Of a stretch of 43,835 nucleotides of DNA, positions 11,301 to 25,000 are shown piece after piece. The notes beneath the pieces were generated by a model. That model made no database searches. It was not told the origin of the DNA and saw only the letters and a program-made list of their open reading frames with translations. Within the stretch, counting starts at the first letter, position 1. Every line of letters starts with the position of its first letter. Made by a program: the position numbers and the translations under genes. Source of the DNA: Monosporascus cannonballus (Eukaryota; Ascomycota; Sordariomycetes; Xylariales); the NCBI GenBank assembly GCA_004154925.1, contig QJNS01000402.1, positions 1 through 43,835 on the forward strand. Direction: 5' to 3'.

Positions 11301-12465
11301 TAAAAATATTAAGGTTAAAATAAACGTTTTGATAAAAGTTATATTAAGAATATTTTAATAAAAATACGGAAAATATTAGCGTTTAATTATATATTAATTA
11401 CGAAAATTAAATTTAATCGAAAAACGATAAGTTATAAGGTAATAAAAATTATTAGCGATTATAAAAAACCTAAAATATTGGCGGTAATACCTTAAGGATA
11501 CGGAAAACTTTTTCTAATATTTACCGATTATATAGTGTTGAAAAATATAATAAAGGCGCCGGCGCGTAACTTTACGAAAAGGTTGACTTAATGGGTTTAT
11601 TATCTTATATAATTTGATTTTAAGATTGAATATTAATCGAACGTGTTAACTTGGCGGATGGATTATTTAAATGCCCGGATTATATATTCAGGGAAATTAT
11701 ATATAAAAACGTAATCTTTACGTTATTTAAGAAATTCGGATTTATAAATAATATACCGGAAAACGTACGAAAAACGGTTGTAAATATATAATACGATTTA
11801 AAATATTATAAAGAGGCAAAAGACTTTATAAAAATAACGTAAAATTCGTTCGTTATACAATTCTTAGATAGATTTTAAGTAATAAAAATTTAAATAATTA
11901 TTATTTGCGTAAAAAACGCAGAAAACTTTTATTATATAATTATAAAAAGTTTTTGAAAAAAAATAAAGAATTATATATTTGTCGAACTTATCGTTTATAA
12001 ATAATAATATAATTAACGGTTAAATAACGGTAATTACAAATTATAACCGTATTATAATTGAATTTTAAAAAGTTTAAAAAGAATAAAATTAATATTAAGG
12101 TTATTATTCATAATTAATATATTTTACGTTCTTTAGCAAAAAGGTTATTTAAAAATAAAATGGTATTTTGGCCGAAAATTTCCCGATAATTTTACAATTA
12201 AGTTCGAAAGCTATAAATTAAGAATTTAAATATTATAAAATTAATACGGATAATTAAGCTTTAAGCCGGAATAAAAAGAGGATATTTTTTAAATTTAAAT
12301 AAGGTTTCATATTATCGAAATAAATTTATAATCCTATTATAAGGCGTTTTATAAAAATAATTAATTAATTAGTATTATAATAATTTAAGAGCGAACTATA
12401 TAAGATATATCCGTATATTAAAATTAATAACCAAAAACTTTTATTAGGAAAATATGATAAACGAT
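8321..12465 (+). pseudogene. D gag-pol remnant, 5' part (gag, protease, RT/RNase H)
   Basis: Plus-strand remnants: a gag zinc knuckle near 9555-9600 reading CYNYKKLNYKN, where CX2CX4HX4C has lost Cys and His to Tyr; and reverse transcriptase about 10430-11000 with LKKIFEKYIRKNLEVGRI, FVLKKNGSF and YLNN (10861-10872; YLDD with both Asp to Asn). Open stretches are short and no complete domain survives. It is cut at the ACGAT target of B and continues at 19077. Confidence 0.8.
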
Positions 12466-12830
12466 TGTTACGACCTGACAAGCCACGGCCTCCAGGAACG
12501 GTCGCAACGAAGAGGGCTAAGAAAACCATGTGGATCAGGTTACGTGATGGATCACCAACTCACTAGTGGTAAGCCAGTGAGCCGGATTACCAACTTACTG
12601 GTGGTAATCCAGCTAAAGAAAAAAAATATATACGCTTATTAATTCCATAGCTTAAATAGCTTTAGTTTGCAATACCTGTTAATATTAATCGTTTGCAATA
12701 AATTATTTCCGGTATTAAAAGATATAATATAATTATTATATTTATTACTTAGATTTTTATAATATTTTTATTAATATAAAAACTTATCGACTTAAGGTTT
12801 AATAATTAGTTAAACTGTTTAGCCGTTATA
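12466..12830 (+). repeat. 5' LTR of B with duplicated internal unit
   Basis: Contains two adjacent copies of a roughly 35-bp unit (GAT[CT]ACCAACT[CT]ACT..TGGTAA..CCAG) at about 12549-12615. The 3' LTR has only one, which explains 365 against 330 bp. Confidence 0.9.
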
Positions 12831-15800
12831 CGTTACAAGTTTTTGTTTAATAATACCGTTAGATTTTAAATAATACTTAATATTGTTAAAATATTAATTA
12901 ATATTTAGAAAACTCTTATTTAGCAGCTTTAGGTTCGAATTCGGAAGCTGAAGAAAAAAGTTTGATAACTTAGAGCTACGTTATTTATCTAACTTTTTTT
13001 CGCTCGTATAAAATCAAAAAAACCAGAACCTTACGATAAAAAAAGTAACACTTAAACTTTTTTAATTTAGGTACGAATTTATTTTTACTTTTTAAATCTT
13101 AGCGACCTAGCGAATATGGTCTTAATAATAAAAATATGCCTAATAGGAAATGCGGTTAATTAATTTAAGCTTATTATAAGAAATTTTTTAGAAATAAGAA
13201 AAGCAAATAGGAAAAACTTTATTAACGAAATCTTTTTAACTTACATTAATTTCGAAAATAAAATACGCGATAATTTTAACAATCTGAATAAAAAACGATT
13301 AACGGCTTAATAATTCTTATAATTCCGATAAAAATAATTTGTATCCAAATATGCCGTAATCTTTAAAAGTTTTGCGGCTAAGGCCGGATAGGAAAATAAT
13401 AAAACTAAAGCCTTTATCGACATATTTTATAAAAAGTTAAAGGATAATATAAAGGATAAGATTATTCGAATCGAACGATTAATTATTTTGGATCGGTATA
13501 TTACAAAAGTAATTAAGATTAATAATCGACAGTTTGAAAGATAATAAGAGAAAAAAAGATAATATATTTTACGTTCGAGATATAATAAATCCAATTAAAG
13601 GAAGAAACGAAACGCACCTTTTATTTTTTACGGAACGGTGCCAGGACTTATGGAATTCGGCGTTACCCATAAATAAAATTAAAGCCAGATTAAATGTTTT
13701 AACTATGGCAAAATGGGATATAAAGTTTACAAATGTAAAAAATCTAAAAAGTTACGATAAGATAATTAAACCCCTATACTAGAGAGACAACTTAGAAACA
13801 ATTAAGAAAATAACAACAAAGCTATTAACATGATTTAAGCCAAATATATATCAGGTTTACGATAAAAGATTTAACCGAGATTATCATAATAAGAAATTCG
13901 ATAAAAAATACGAAAAGCCAGAAAGCTAGCTTAGTAGGTATTGCGAATATAGCAAAAAATATTATAAGGATAGCTATACGAACACCGGGATTAAATAAAA
14001 GAATTTTGCCCCGGAATACCCGATCGATATGGCAGAATGTATGCCATATATTGTCGACGACGAAAATATCCCAATTACGAAAAATAGAAATAATATATCT
14101 ACGTACGAATTACCCGTATATATTACGAAAAATTCGATTTTCTAAACCGTACTGGGTATAATAAAAATAATAAGTAATAATATCGATAGCTTCGAACTAT
14201 AGCTCCAAAAAACGTCCAGCAGTTAGCCGAAATAAAGAGCTGGCCCGAAAAAAAGCAATATCCGCAAGAAAACCCTTTTTGTTATTATAGATAATGTAAT
14301 TACCAAACGGAAAAGGAATTGGTTCAGCGTATAGTGGAAAAACATTATCAAAAAATTATTACGGACTTTTATTTCCAATTGGCATTTATTATAAATTCCT
14401 AGGCAAGAAAAGTTATTAAAAAAGAAATACGTTAATTTATAAAAGATTTCTAAAACGATAATCGAAATAACACATAATAAGATATAGTTGTAAATATAAA
14501 AAACTAATTTATTCGATAAAAGAAATTACAGCAAAACCAGAAATAACTAATATAACTTAAAGAAATAATATGCCGGCAATAACGATAAATATAGCAGCTT
14601 AACGCGTTAAACGAAAAAACATAAGTAAAGCTTAACAAATTCGAATAAAAATTAAAAGAAAAAGATTACCTATAAAAAAGCCGTAAAATAACGAAACCTA
14701 GAGAAATTAAAAGGAACTCCTAAAAAAGGCTTTAAACGTAACGATAAAAGATATTAACGACTTTATTACCTTAGAAATACGAATTGGAACGTATTGGTAT
14801 ACCGTAATGGTGGATTACGGAACTTTAAGCGGAAATTATATTATACCGGATATGATTAATAAGTTCAAACTGTTATAAAAATATAAGTTAAAACCTTATA
14901 TAGTAACAAATGTTAAAAGTTAAAAATTCGTTTATAATAACGAAAAAATCATACGCGAAATTAATTACTTCGAGATTTTTATTTAAAAATGATATTAAAC
15001 GGTTAATTTCGATATCGTTTTATTCGAGAATTACGATATGATCTTAGGATTATTATGGATACGTTAATACGAAATCTTAATTAATAATAAGATTAGCCAG
15101 GTAAAATTCGCCTTATATCTTATTAGCAAATAAGAAAAAAAATTAAAATCTTAATATTCGATCGATAATAACAACGAATATAAGTATAAAAATATAACAA
15201 ATATTTTATTACCTAAAGAAATAAAATATAAGAAAAAAAAATATTAAAGAAAAATACGACGTATCGTTATTATTATTAAAACGAAATTAAAGTAATTAAA
15301 TAACAATTTGGAATAATAGGAATAATAACTTAAGAAATTAGAAAATTTAATTAATATATTACCATAATATTATAAATATAAGCAATTTTTCAAAAAGGAG
15401 TTCGATATGAAATTATCGGAATATAGCGAATAGGACCATAAAATAATCTTTAAAAAAGGATTTTCGACAAAGTTTTACCTTATTTATAATTTTAACGGAA
15501 ACGAATTACGTATTTTAGAAAATATCTGGAAAATCGGCTATAAAAAGGATAAATTCGACCTTCGAAATTACCAATATGATATCCGATATTTTTCGTACTT
15601 AAGAAAAATAAGAAATTACGACTTGTAATTAATTATCGATAATTAAACAACGTTATTATTAAAAATCGAATATTATTATCTCTAATTACGGAAATAAAAA
15701 ACCGATTTTACGGAACTAAATAATTTATAGTATTTGATTTTAAAGATAAATATAACCTTATTAGAATTAAAAAAAATTACGAATAAAAAATAACTTTTAA

Positions 15801-18746
15801 AACGAAATATAGATTATTTAAATATTTAATTACATTAATAGGATTTACGAACGTACTAATAACGTTTTAACGAATAATAAATTATGTATTATGAAAATAT
15901 CTCGATATTTTCGTTATATGCTATCTCGACGACATTTTTATTTTTTCGGAAATAAAAAAAATATATGCAGGATACGTTTATAAAATTTTTTAAACTTTAC
16001 AAAATATAAAGTTATTCGTTAATGCGGAAAAAAGTTAATTCCATATATAGGAAATGGAATATCTGGGACATATTATTACCCCAGGATATATTAGAATAAA
16101 TTCTAAGAAAATCGTTATAATCATAAAATGGCAGACGCTAATAACAGTTAAGGAAATATAAGTATTCCTTAGATTCGCTAATTATTACAGGAAATTTATT
16201 CGAAATTTCAGCAAAATAATTATACCCTTAATAAATTTTACGAAAAAAAAGAATTCAAATGGACGCCAAATACGGAAAAGGCATTTTAGGATATCAAAAA
16301 TATTATTACTAATAAGTTAATATTAATTATATATGGTTTAAAGCGTTCCGTTAAACTAAAAACCGATATTTCGGATTACGCGTTAAATGTAATAATCGGA
16401 TAACGAAATAATTAAGGCAAATTATACTTTATTATATTTTTTTCGTATAAGTTAAAAGGAACCGAATTTAATTACGGCATTTCGGGAGTTTAGGCATTTC
16501 TTAAAGGAAAACTTGTACTAAATTAAGGTTTATATAAATCATTAAAATTTTACCCGATTTATTACGACCGGGGAACTTATAAAATAATAATTAAAATACG
16601 TAAAAAAAATTAACGAACTTTAATTTTATTATTATCCACAAAAAAATGTAGAAAATAGTAAAGTAAATGCCCTAAATAAACGACCAAACTTCGAAAAAAA
16701 TTAGTTAAAGTTAGCTATATAATTTTTAATATTATTATAAAAAATATTTACGCTTATAACAGATTCTGACAATTCGAGCAATACCTAGTAATATATACTA
16801 GAAAATTCAGTAATATAATAGCAATTTTCCAAAAAACCAAAAAATAAATAAGATACAAATTCTAAAGGAATATCAGAAAAATCTGGTACGAAAAATATAC
16901 GAATATTAATTATACGGATATCCAAAGATCTATAAAACCTTAAAGCGATTTTAACGTATATACTTTTTTCCTAGAATGAAATTAACGGTATAAAAAATTA
17001 TATAGTAATACGATATTTGCGTTAAAGCAAAGGTTCGACGATATAAGCCATACGAAAAACTATAGTTATTATTAGTTACAAAACAACTATAGTATTTAAT
17101 TATATTCGATTTTATTATTAAACTTTTTATATCAAAAAATCCAATTATAAAAATATATTATAATAGTATTTTCGTAATCGTCGACCGATTTACGAAATTT
17201 TTTTTTATTATATTATAAGAATATAAACGCCGAATAATTGGCATATATTTCTTTTTAGATATATTTTTAGCATATACGGATTATTAATAAAAAATTATAT
17301 TAGATAAAAAGTTAACGTTTGCATTTAAGTTTTAGCAAGGCCTTATGGCATAAATCGGCTTAAATTATAAATTATTTAATATATTTAAACCATAGATAAA
17401 TAAATTAATAAAATAAACGAATTAAACCTTAAAAACTTATTTACGATATTATATTAATTATGAACAAAATAATTAAGTTAAAAAATTGCTAATTGTATAA
17501 TTAATTTATAATACCAATTATTAAAAAAATATTAGGATAATACTTATAAACGTAAATTTTAATTTTTTTTTAAAAAATTTACAAAAAAGTACGCGACGAT
17601 AATCCATTTAATATTAAAATAATCCTTACGTTAGAATAATTACGATAATTGTATTAAAAAATAAAGATAAAATTAAAATTCGTATAAAACTAAATAAATA
17701 AATATTATAATTAGAAAAGGTTAAAGGAATTAATTTTCGAAAAAGGAAAAATAGTTTTTTTTTGTTACAAAAAATATTTAAATAAAACGACTTAATAAAA
17801 AACTTGATTTTAAGTATATCGGCCTATATAAAATTGCCAAGAAAATCTTAAAAAATAATTACTAATTAGAACTTTTACCAAAAGTTAAACTTTATTTAAT
17901 TTTTCATATTTCCTTATTTAAATTAATAACAGATATAATTAAAGTGTATACGGCATAAGACGACGTAAAAATAAAAGATAAATAAGTATATAAAGTGGAA
18001 AAAATATTTAACATACGAAAACAAAACAAATTTACCTAGTATCTGATTAAATGAAAAAAATACCCAAATTCCGAAAACACCTGGGAACCCGTTAAGAATT
18101 TTATTAGCGCCTAGCGCCTATTAAAGAATTTTTACCAGTAACGGCGGAACCACCCGAAATAATAACATTTTAATCCACGAGATTTACGGAGGAAAACCTT
18201 TAGTTTACCGTATTTTAATTAATAACGTTTACCTTTTTTAAGGCTTGAACCTCGATTACGGATTCCGATTCCAACTGCGCAAAGTTGTTAAAATTATTTA
18301 AGGATTAAAGGATACGATTAATAAATTTCGTACCTTAAAACTGATAGTATTAACGTTAACGACGTATACGAAAGAAATGCGCAAAAACTTCGGATAAAGA
18401 TTTTTCGGCCGCTAGCTTTTTTCTTTTAATTTTTTCGATTTTATAATATGGCGATTAATTATGGAAATAAGGATTTCTATCCCGTTATACGAACGACCTC
18501 GACGGACACATTCTTTATAACGAAAAACTCCATTTATTATTTGGCAATTAAGCTGCCGAACAAAACAGAAAAAATAAGATATCGCGTTAAAACCTTCGAA
18601 TTTAATTAAATTAGCCAAAATAAGTCGTTATTCGAATTTGCGAAAACGACGTTTGAATATACCGGAAAATATATTAAAGGTATATGGAAAAAACTTACCA
18701 GGAAAAAAGAAATCTTAAGGACAAAATTTTGGGAAAAGGGAAATCG
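12831..18746 (+). pseudogene. B gag-pol remnant, most complete in the nest
   Basis: Plus strand in order: gag with an 82-codon surviving piece (13534-13782) and a Cys/His-type segment (YCEYSKKYYKDSY) near 13935-13975; an aspartic-protease-like segment at about 14790-14845 (TYWYTVMVDYGTLSGNY; DSGA altered); reverse transcriptase about 15400-16050 with intact YLDD (15922-15933); RNase H about 16300-16640; integrase about 17100-17560 (IFVIVDRFTKF); and a chromodomain about 17985-18130 (KVEKIFNIRKQNKFT, YPNSENTWEPVKNFI) with Gln and Trp codons as stops. About 600 nt follow before the 3' LTR, including a minus-strand 68-codon open frame (18412-18618) that I treat as chance. Not translatable as it stands. 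Confidence 0.87.
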
Positions 18747-19076
18747 TATTACGATTTAACAAGTTACGGCCTCCAGGAACGGTTGCAACGAAAAGGGCCA
18801 AGAAAACCATATAAATCAGGTTACGTAATGGATTACCAACTTACTGGTGGTAATCCAGCTAAAGAAGAAGGATATATACGCTTATTAATTCCATAGCCTA
18901 AATAGCTTTAGCTTGCAATACTCATCAATACTAATCGTTTGCAATAAGACATTTCCGGTATTAAAAAACGTAACACGATTATTATATCCATTGCTCAGAT
19001 TCCCACAATACTCCTGCCAACATAAAAACCCATCGACTTAAGGTTTAATAATTGGTTAAACCGCCTAGCCGTCATA
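18747..19076 (+). repeat. 3' LTR of B
   Basis: Begins TATTACGATTTAAC (TG to TA) and ends GCCGTCATA. The last 120 bases (18960-19076) retain CpA/TpG far better than the 5' LTR, so RIP fell off toward this end. Confidence 0.9.
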
Positions 19077-21892
19077 ACGATATTCGAAAATATATTAAAT
19101 AATGTCCGAATTATTAAGATATAATAAAATTACGCTATAAACCATATAGATAATTATAGTTTTTATTATTACTTAAATAATTTTTTTAAAAAGTTTTACT
19201 AAATTTTATTACGAGGTTTCTTAAAAATTTAATTTTAAATAAATTAAAATATAACATAATTCTAGTAATCGTTGACCGTTCTACGAAATTAAAATTATTT
19301 ATTTTTACGGTTAAAACCTTAATTATAATTAAATTAGCTTAATTATTTTATAATGAAGTTAAATGCAAATTTGATATATTAGCCGAAATTATTAACGAAA
19401 AAAATACATTATTAATAAATTAATTTTAGGCGGAATTTTATAAAAAACGAAAAATAAAATGGTAAATGTCGACTGTTTATTATGCGTAAACTAATAAAGA
19501 AACGGAATATATATATTAAATTTTAAAATATTATTTCCGTAATTATATTAATAAGTATTAAAATAATTAAATAAGGTTATTACGAAATACGGAATTCGCA
19601 TATAGTAATATATAAAATATATTTCCCGGCTTTTTTTGTTCGAAATTTTATATAAGTATTATTTAAAAATAATAAAATATTTTATATAAAATTTAAAAGA
19701 TAAATAGAAGAAATTAAAAAGCGTTTTAAAAATTGGCGGTTATTTATTAAGTAATATATAAATATTAAAAAAAATAACGGCAGCCCAAAAATATTATAAT
19801 TAATATTATATATTTATGAAAGTTTAATTAAGACAATAAATAAATTGATCGATTAAAAATTTTAAATTCAAAAATAAAAAATTTATATTTATTTATATCC
19901 GAATAACGATTAAAAAACGAATAAGCTTTTAAACGTACAAAATAATTTGTTTTATTAAATATTAATAGATATATAATGTATTTTTAATATTTTTATTAAA
20001 ACCGTAATATAATCGAAAACCGGGCGATATCCAGATAACGTCACCGGACTTAATAGAGGAATAAAAAAAATAAATGGTAAAAGATATTATCCGTTATCGA
20101 AATAACCGAAAGTAACGTAAATATCTAATTAAATAAAAAAGCTGGCCCGCCAAATACAATACGTAAAAACCTCGAAAATACTTCGAATATACGCTTAAAA
20201 TATTATAACGTTATAAGAAAAAAAATTAAATACGTATATAAGAAATAAAATAACCTAAAAACCGTAAAATAATAATAACTCGATCGGAAATTAATTGCTT
20301 AATAATTATAAAAATTATAAAAAATAATTTCAAGTAAAATTAAAATATTAATATAAAAATACTATTTAATTATATAATTACTTTTAAGTTTTTGGCAAAT
20401 AATTATTTTGTTATATATTAATCGGAAATTTATAGGCGATAGAAAAAAATTAAATTTTTATTTTAAAAATAAGATTTCGTATTTAATTATTAAATTTCAC
20501 GTTAATTAGCCCTTAATAGGAATATTAAGAAAGTTAATATAGAAATATTAAAAAATAATTCGAAAATATAAAATAGCAAAAAGCCAATATATTTATTAAA
20601 TTTGCTAAGCGTAAAATCCGAAAGAAAATTAGAAATATTCTATTTTTTACAAAAAATAAGGCTTAAATAATCGAAATATAATTTATCATTGGTCGAAAAT
20701 AAGGCGCCGTCCTTAAAGCGTTTAATATATTTAAGTTTAGTTATACTTTTGCTTGGTAAAGCCGTTTTTTAAATTACGGTTATTAATAAGTATTAAAATT
20801 TCGTTAAGGCGTCGAAAAACGGGCGGAAAATATTCGTAAGCAAGACATGTAACAATATAACGGCTTTCGAAAATTATTTTTTTATAAAAGTATTTTAAAA
20901 TTGCGTTTAATTAAAAATTAATTGCGAAATAATAAAAAAACCGTAATATTTATAAAAAGAATTTAAATTTATAAATCCATAAAACGGCGTTAAAATTAAA
21001 CCTTTGTAATTATAACGGACGATCGGAGGTTAATTTCTGTTATATTAAGGAAACGATATTCCTTAATAATAACCGTATTAAGGGCGAATTCGGCTTTGCG
21101 AAGGATGTCGAGCCGACGACCGACCGTAATTACGTTAAAACGTTTATACTGGGTATTCGTAATACGAGTTTTTTCGAATTCGTCGATTAACTTTTAATTA
21201 TTGGTACCGAATTAAAAAATCGTTTAGGCGGTATTTATAAAAATAATCGGAATTTAAACGGAAATTAAATAATAATATTAATAATATTAAGAATAATTAT
21301 ATATTATACGAAATATTTTATAATAATAATTAATTACGACGTAATTTAAGGCGTCCGAAATTTAAATATAAATCGTACGATAATCGAAATAACGTTATAT
21401 TACGTAAATATAATACGGCTTATTGTTACCCGTAATACAATTAATATTTATTTTACTATCGGCGTCGAAAAAATAACGTTCGAAAAAATTCTAATTTTTT
21501 TTAATATTAAAGTACCATTTCTTTTGGAATTCCTTACAAGAAAAAAATATGGCGAACGGAGATAATACGCAAAATAATCGGAAAAAGCGAAATAAAAATA
21601 AAAAAAGACGGGAAACCGAACGAAATACGTACGTAAAAAGAATAAAAATATAAACGCGAAAGAGAAAAAGAAAAAAAGATAAATAAGATAAGGTTAAAAA
21701 CGAATTGTAATAAGAAATTAGGCGGAACATAATTAATTACGCGATATAGTATATATTAATTATTATGATAATTACTTATAATATAATATAACGATAAATT
21801 ATCGGAAAATATACGCAATTAAATTGTCAAAATCCGTTAAATCAAATTAATAATAATATTATTAGGGATTAATAGCTTAAAAAAGGAATAAT
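19077..21892 (+). pseudogene. D pol 3' part (integrase, chromodomain) plus an unexplained 1.6-kb tail
   Basis: Integrase core at about 19255-19600: ILVIVDRSTKLKLF, LFYNEVKCKFDILAEI and NTEFAYSN. A chromodomain-like segment at about 20070-20220 (VKDIIRYRNNRK, KSWPAKYNT) has Trp and Gln codons now stops. Roughly 1.6 kb then remain before the 3' LTR, longer than the corresponding regions of B and C. Within it, 21010-21190 is comparatively GC-rich and open on the plus strand. I do not recognise a domain there. Confidence 0.78.
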
Positions 21893-22098
21893 TATAAAAA
21901 TATAGCTCTTATAAGGATAAGACTAGTAGCCGACTAACTACCAATTAATTACCGATCTATTTACTAATATAAATTTACCATCTGGCAGCTAGTAAAAAAC
22001 GCTAGATAGAAATAACTTAATACATTTACTTTTTGGAATCTGCTTTACGACTGGTCGGAGATCACCTTACCCAGTTCATAGCTATCCATTATCTTATA
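21893..22098 (+). repeat. 3' LTR of D
   Basis: Same 206-bp length as 8115-8320. Begins TATAAAAATATAG (RIP-changed) and ends ATCTTATA. Its right half is less damaged than the 5' copy. Confidence 0.9.
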
Positions 22099-25000
22099 AT
22101 TATTTTAACGTTTTCGTAACAATTAATAGTATAAATTAATTATGCGAATAATAATTTTTTAACTTAATTATTTTAATCGTAATTAATATAATATCGTAAA
22201 TAAATTTTTAAAATTTAATTTACTTATTCCGTTTATGTATTTGTTTAAGGTTCAAATATGTTAAAAAATTTGTAATTTATGCCGATTTATGCTATAAGAC
22301 TTTGTCAAAATTTAAATGCAAATATCGATTCTTTGTTTAAAATAATTTTTATTGGTAATTCGTATATGTTAAAAATATATTTAAAGAAAATATATGCTAT
22401 TTGTTCGGCGTTTGTATTTTCGTAATATAGTAAAAAGTAGGAAATTTCGTGAATCGGTCGACGATTACGAAAATGCTGTCGTAATGTATTCTCGTAATTA
22501 GATTTTTTTGATATAGGAAATTTGGTAATAAAGTTAAATATGATTAAATATTATAATCGCTTTACGACTAGTAATGGCTATAATTCTCCGTATAGTTTCT
22601 ATCGTCGAATCTTTGTTTTAATATAAACATTATATTGATGTATATCTTTTTATATCTTTAATTTTATTTTAGAAAAGGAATATATGCGTTAAAGCCGTTT
22701 TAGGGTTTTATAAATCTCTAGATATCCGTATAATTGATGTTCGTATATTTTTCGTATTAGATTTTTTTAATATTGTTTTAAAATTTGTATTTTGTCCGTT
22801 TTTTAGTTTTTTGAAAGATTGTCGTTATATTGCTGGACTTTCTAGTACATATCGTAAGATATTGCCCGAATTGTCGTAATTTATCGTAAGCGTAAATATT
22901 CTTTTATAGTAATATCGAAAATTGTATAATTAATTTTGACCAATTTCTTTTCAAGGTTTGGCCGTTTGTTTAAAGTATTTATTTTGTTATTTTCTAAGCC
23001 TTTTCTATACATAATAACGAAATCGAAATTCGCTAATTTTTTAGCGTATCGAAATTATTTTTCTATAAGTTTTTTAGTCGTAATAAATCGGGTAAGATTT
23101 TGATAATCCGTATAAATTTTAATCTAATATAAGCTTCTTTTTAAAAAGTGCCTAAATTCGCAAAATGTTATAATAATGGGCATAAATTCCTTATTTGGAA
23201 TACCGTAATTAAGTTCGGTTCTTTTTTATTTATAAAAAAAGAATACAATAAGATGTAATTTGCTTTAATTATATTGCTATCCGATTACTGCGTTTAACGT
23301 ATAATCCGAAATATTGGTTTTTAATTTAACGGAACGGTTTAAATTGTATATAATTAATATTAGTTTGTTAGTAATCGTATCTTTAATATCCTGAAATACG
23401 TTTTTCGTATTTAATGTTTATTTAAATTTTTTTCGTAAAGTTTGTTAAAGATATAATTATTTTGCTAAAATTTCGAATAAATTTCCTATAATAACTGGCG
23501 AATCCAAGAAATACTTGTAGTTTTTTAACTGTTGTTAACATTTGCCATTTTATAACTGCAGCGATTTTTTTAAGGTTTATCCTAATATGTTTTAGAATAA
23601 TAATATATTCCAGATATTCTATTTTCTATACGTAAAACTGGTTTTTTTCTGTATTAATAAACAACTTTACGTTTTATAAAGCTTGAAAAATTTTATAAAC
23701 GTATCTTACGTATGCTTTTTCCGTTTTTAAAAAGATAAAAATGTCGTCGAGATAGCATACGACGAAAATATCGAGGTATTTTCGTAATATATAATTTACT
23801 ATCTGTTAAAAAGTTATTAATACGTTCGTAAATCCCATTAATATAACCAAATACTTAAATAATCCGTATTTAGTTTTGAAAGCTATTTTTTATTCGTATT
23901 TTCTTAATCTTAATAAGATTATATACATTTTTAAGATCGAAAGTTATAAATTATTTAGTTCCGTAAATTCGGTTTTTTATTTCCGTAATTAAGGGTAACG
24001 ATATTCGATCTTTAATCGTAATATCGTTTAATTATCGATAATTAATTACAAATTGTAATTTTCTATTTTTTTTTGTACGAAAAATATCGAGTAACTTACT
24101 GGTAACTTCGAAAATTAAATCCATCTTTTTTGTAACTGATTTTCTAGATATTTTCTAAGAATACGTAATTCGTTTCCGCTAAGGTTATAAATAGGGTAAA
24201 ACTTCGTCGAGGATTTTTTTAAGGATTATTTTATGATTTTATTTGGTATTTTCTAGTAATTTCGTATCGAATTCCTTTTTAAAGAGTTATTTATATCTGT
24301 AATACTATAGTAATATATTAATTAGATTTTTAATTCCTAAGGCTTTTGTTTTTATTATTTTAAATCGTTATTTAATTACTTTAATTTCGCTTTAATAATA
24401 ATAATAATACGTCGTATTTTTTAATGCTTATTTTCTTTTTTATATTTTATCTTTTTAGGTGGTAAAATTTCTGTCCTATTTTTATACCTGCATTCATCGC
24501 CATTATCGATTAAATATTAAGACCTTAATTTTTTTTTATTTGTTAATGAGGTATAAGGTGAACCTTATTTGGCTAGTTCTATTATTAATCAAGATTCCGT
24601 ACTGGCGTATCTATAGTAATTCTAAGATCATATCGTAATTCCCGAATAAAACGATATCGAAATTAACTATTTGGTATTATCCTTAGATAAAAATTCGAGG
24701 TAATTAATTTCGCGTATAATTTTTTCGTTATCGTAAGCGAATTTTAATTTTTGATATTTGTCACTATATAAGATTTAATTTATATCTTTATAACAGTTTG
24801 AACTTATTAACCATATCTGGTATAATGTAATTTTCGCTCAGAACTTCGCAGTTTATTATTGTGGTATATTAATACGTTTCTATTTGTATATCTAAGGTAA
24901 TAAAGTTATTAATGTTTTTTATCGTCGCGTTTAAAGCCTTTTTTAAGAATTCTCTTTAATTTCTTTAAGTTTCGTTATTCTGCGGCTTTTTTATAGGTAA

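Larger units (their letters stand above)
12466..19076 (+). mobile_element. Retroelement B: Ty3/gypsy chromovirus, innermost insertion
   Basis: LTRs at 12466-12830 and 18747-19076 with an exact ACGAT duplication (12461-12465 and 19077-19081). A polypurine tract GGGAAAAGGGAAA (18731-18743) precedes the 3' LTR. Total 6.6 kb with no further insertion, so this is the last retroelement to arrive. Post-LTR sequence and coding order match A and C, but the 5' half of the LTR differs (TGTTACGACCTGAC against TGTTATGGCCTAAC). Confidence 0.94.
8115..22098 (+). mobile_element. Retroelement D: Ty3/gypsy chromovirus inside C
   Basis: 206-bp LTRs at 8115-8320 and 21893-22098 have an exact ATTAT target duplication (8110-8114 and 22099-22103). 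A purine-rich AAAAAAGGAATAA precedes the 3' LTR and gives + orientation. Without nested B it is about 7.4 kb. It is more diverged from A, B and C than they are from each other. Confidence 0.92.

Noticed and set aside
18412..18618. 68-codon minus-strand frame in the 3' region of B
   Set aside because: No homologous frame visible in A or C and no motif; compatible with chance in AT-rich DNA.
21491..21730. 79-codon minus-strand frame rich in Phe, Leu and Tyr
   Set aside because: Lies in RIP-degraded D sequence. The complement is Lys/Glu/Arg-rich, and AT bias alone explains it.
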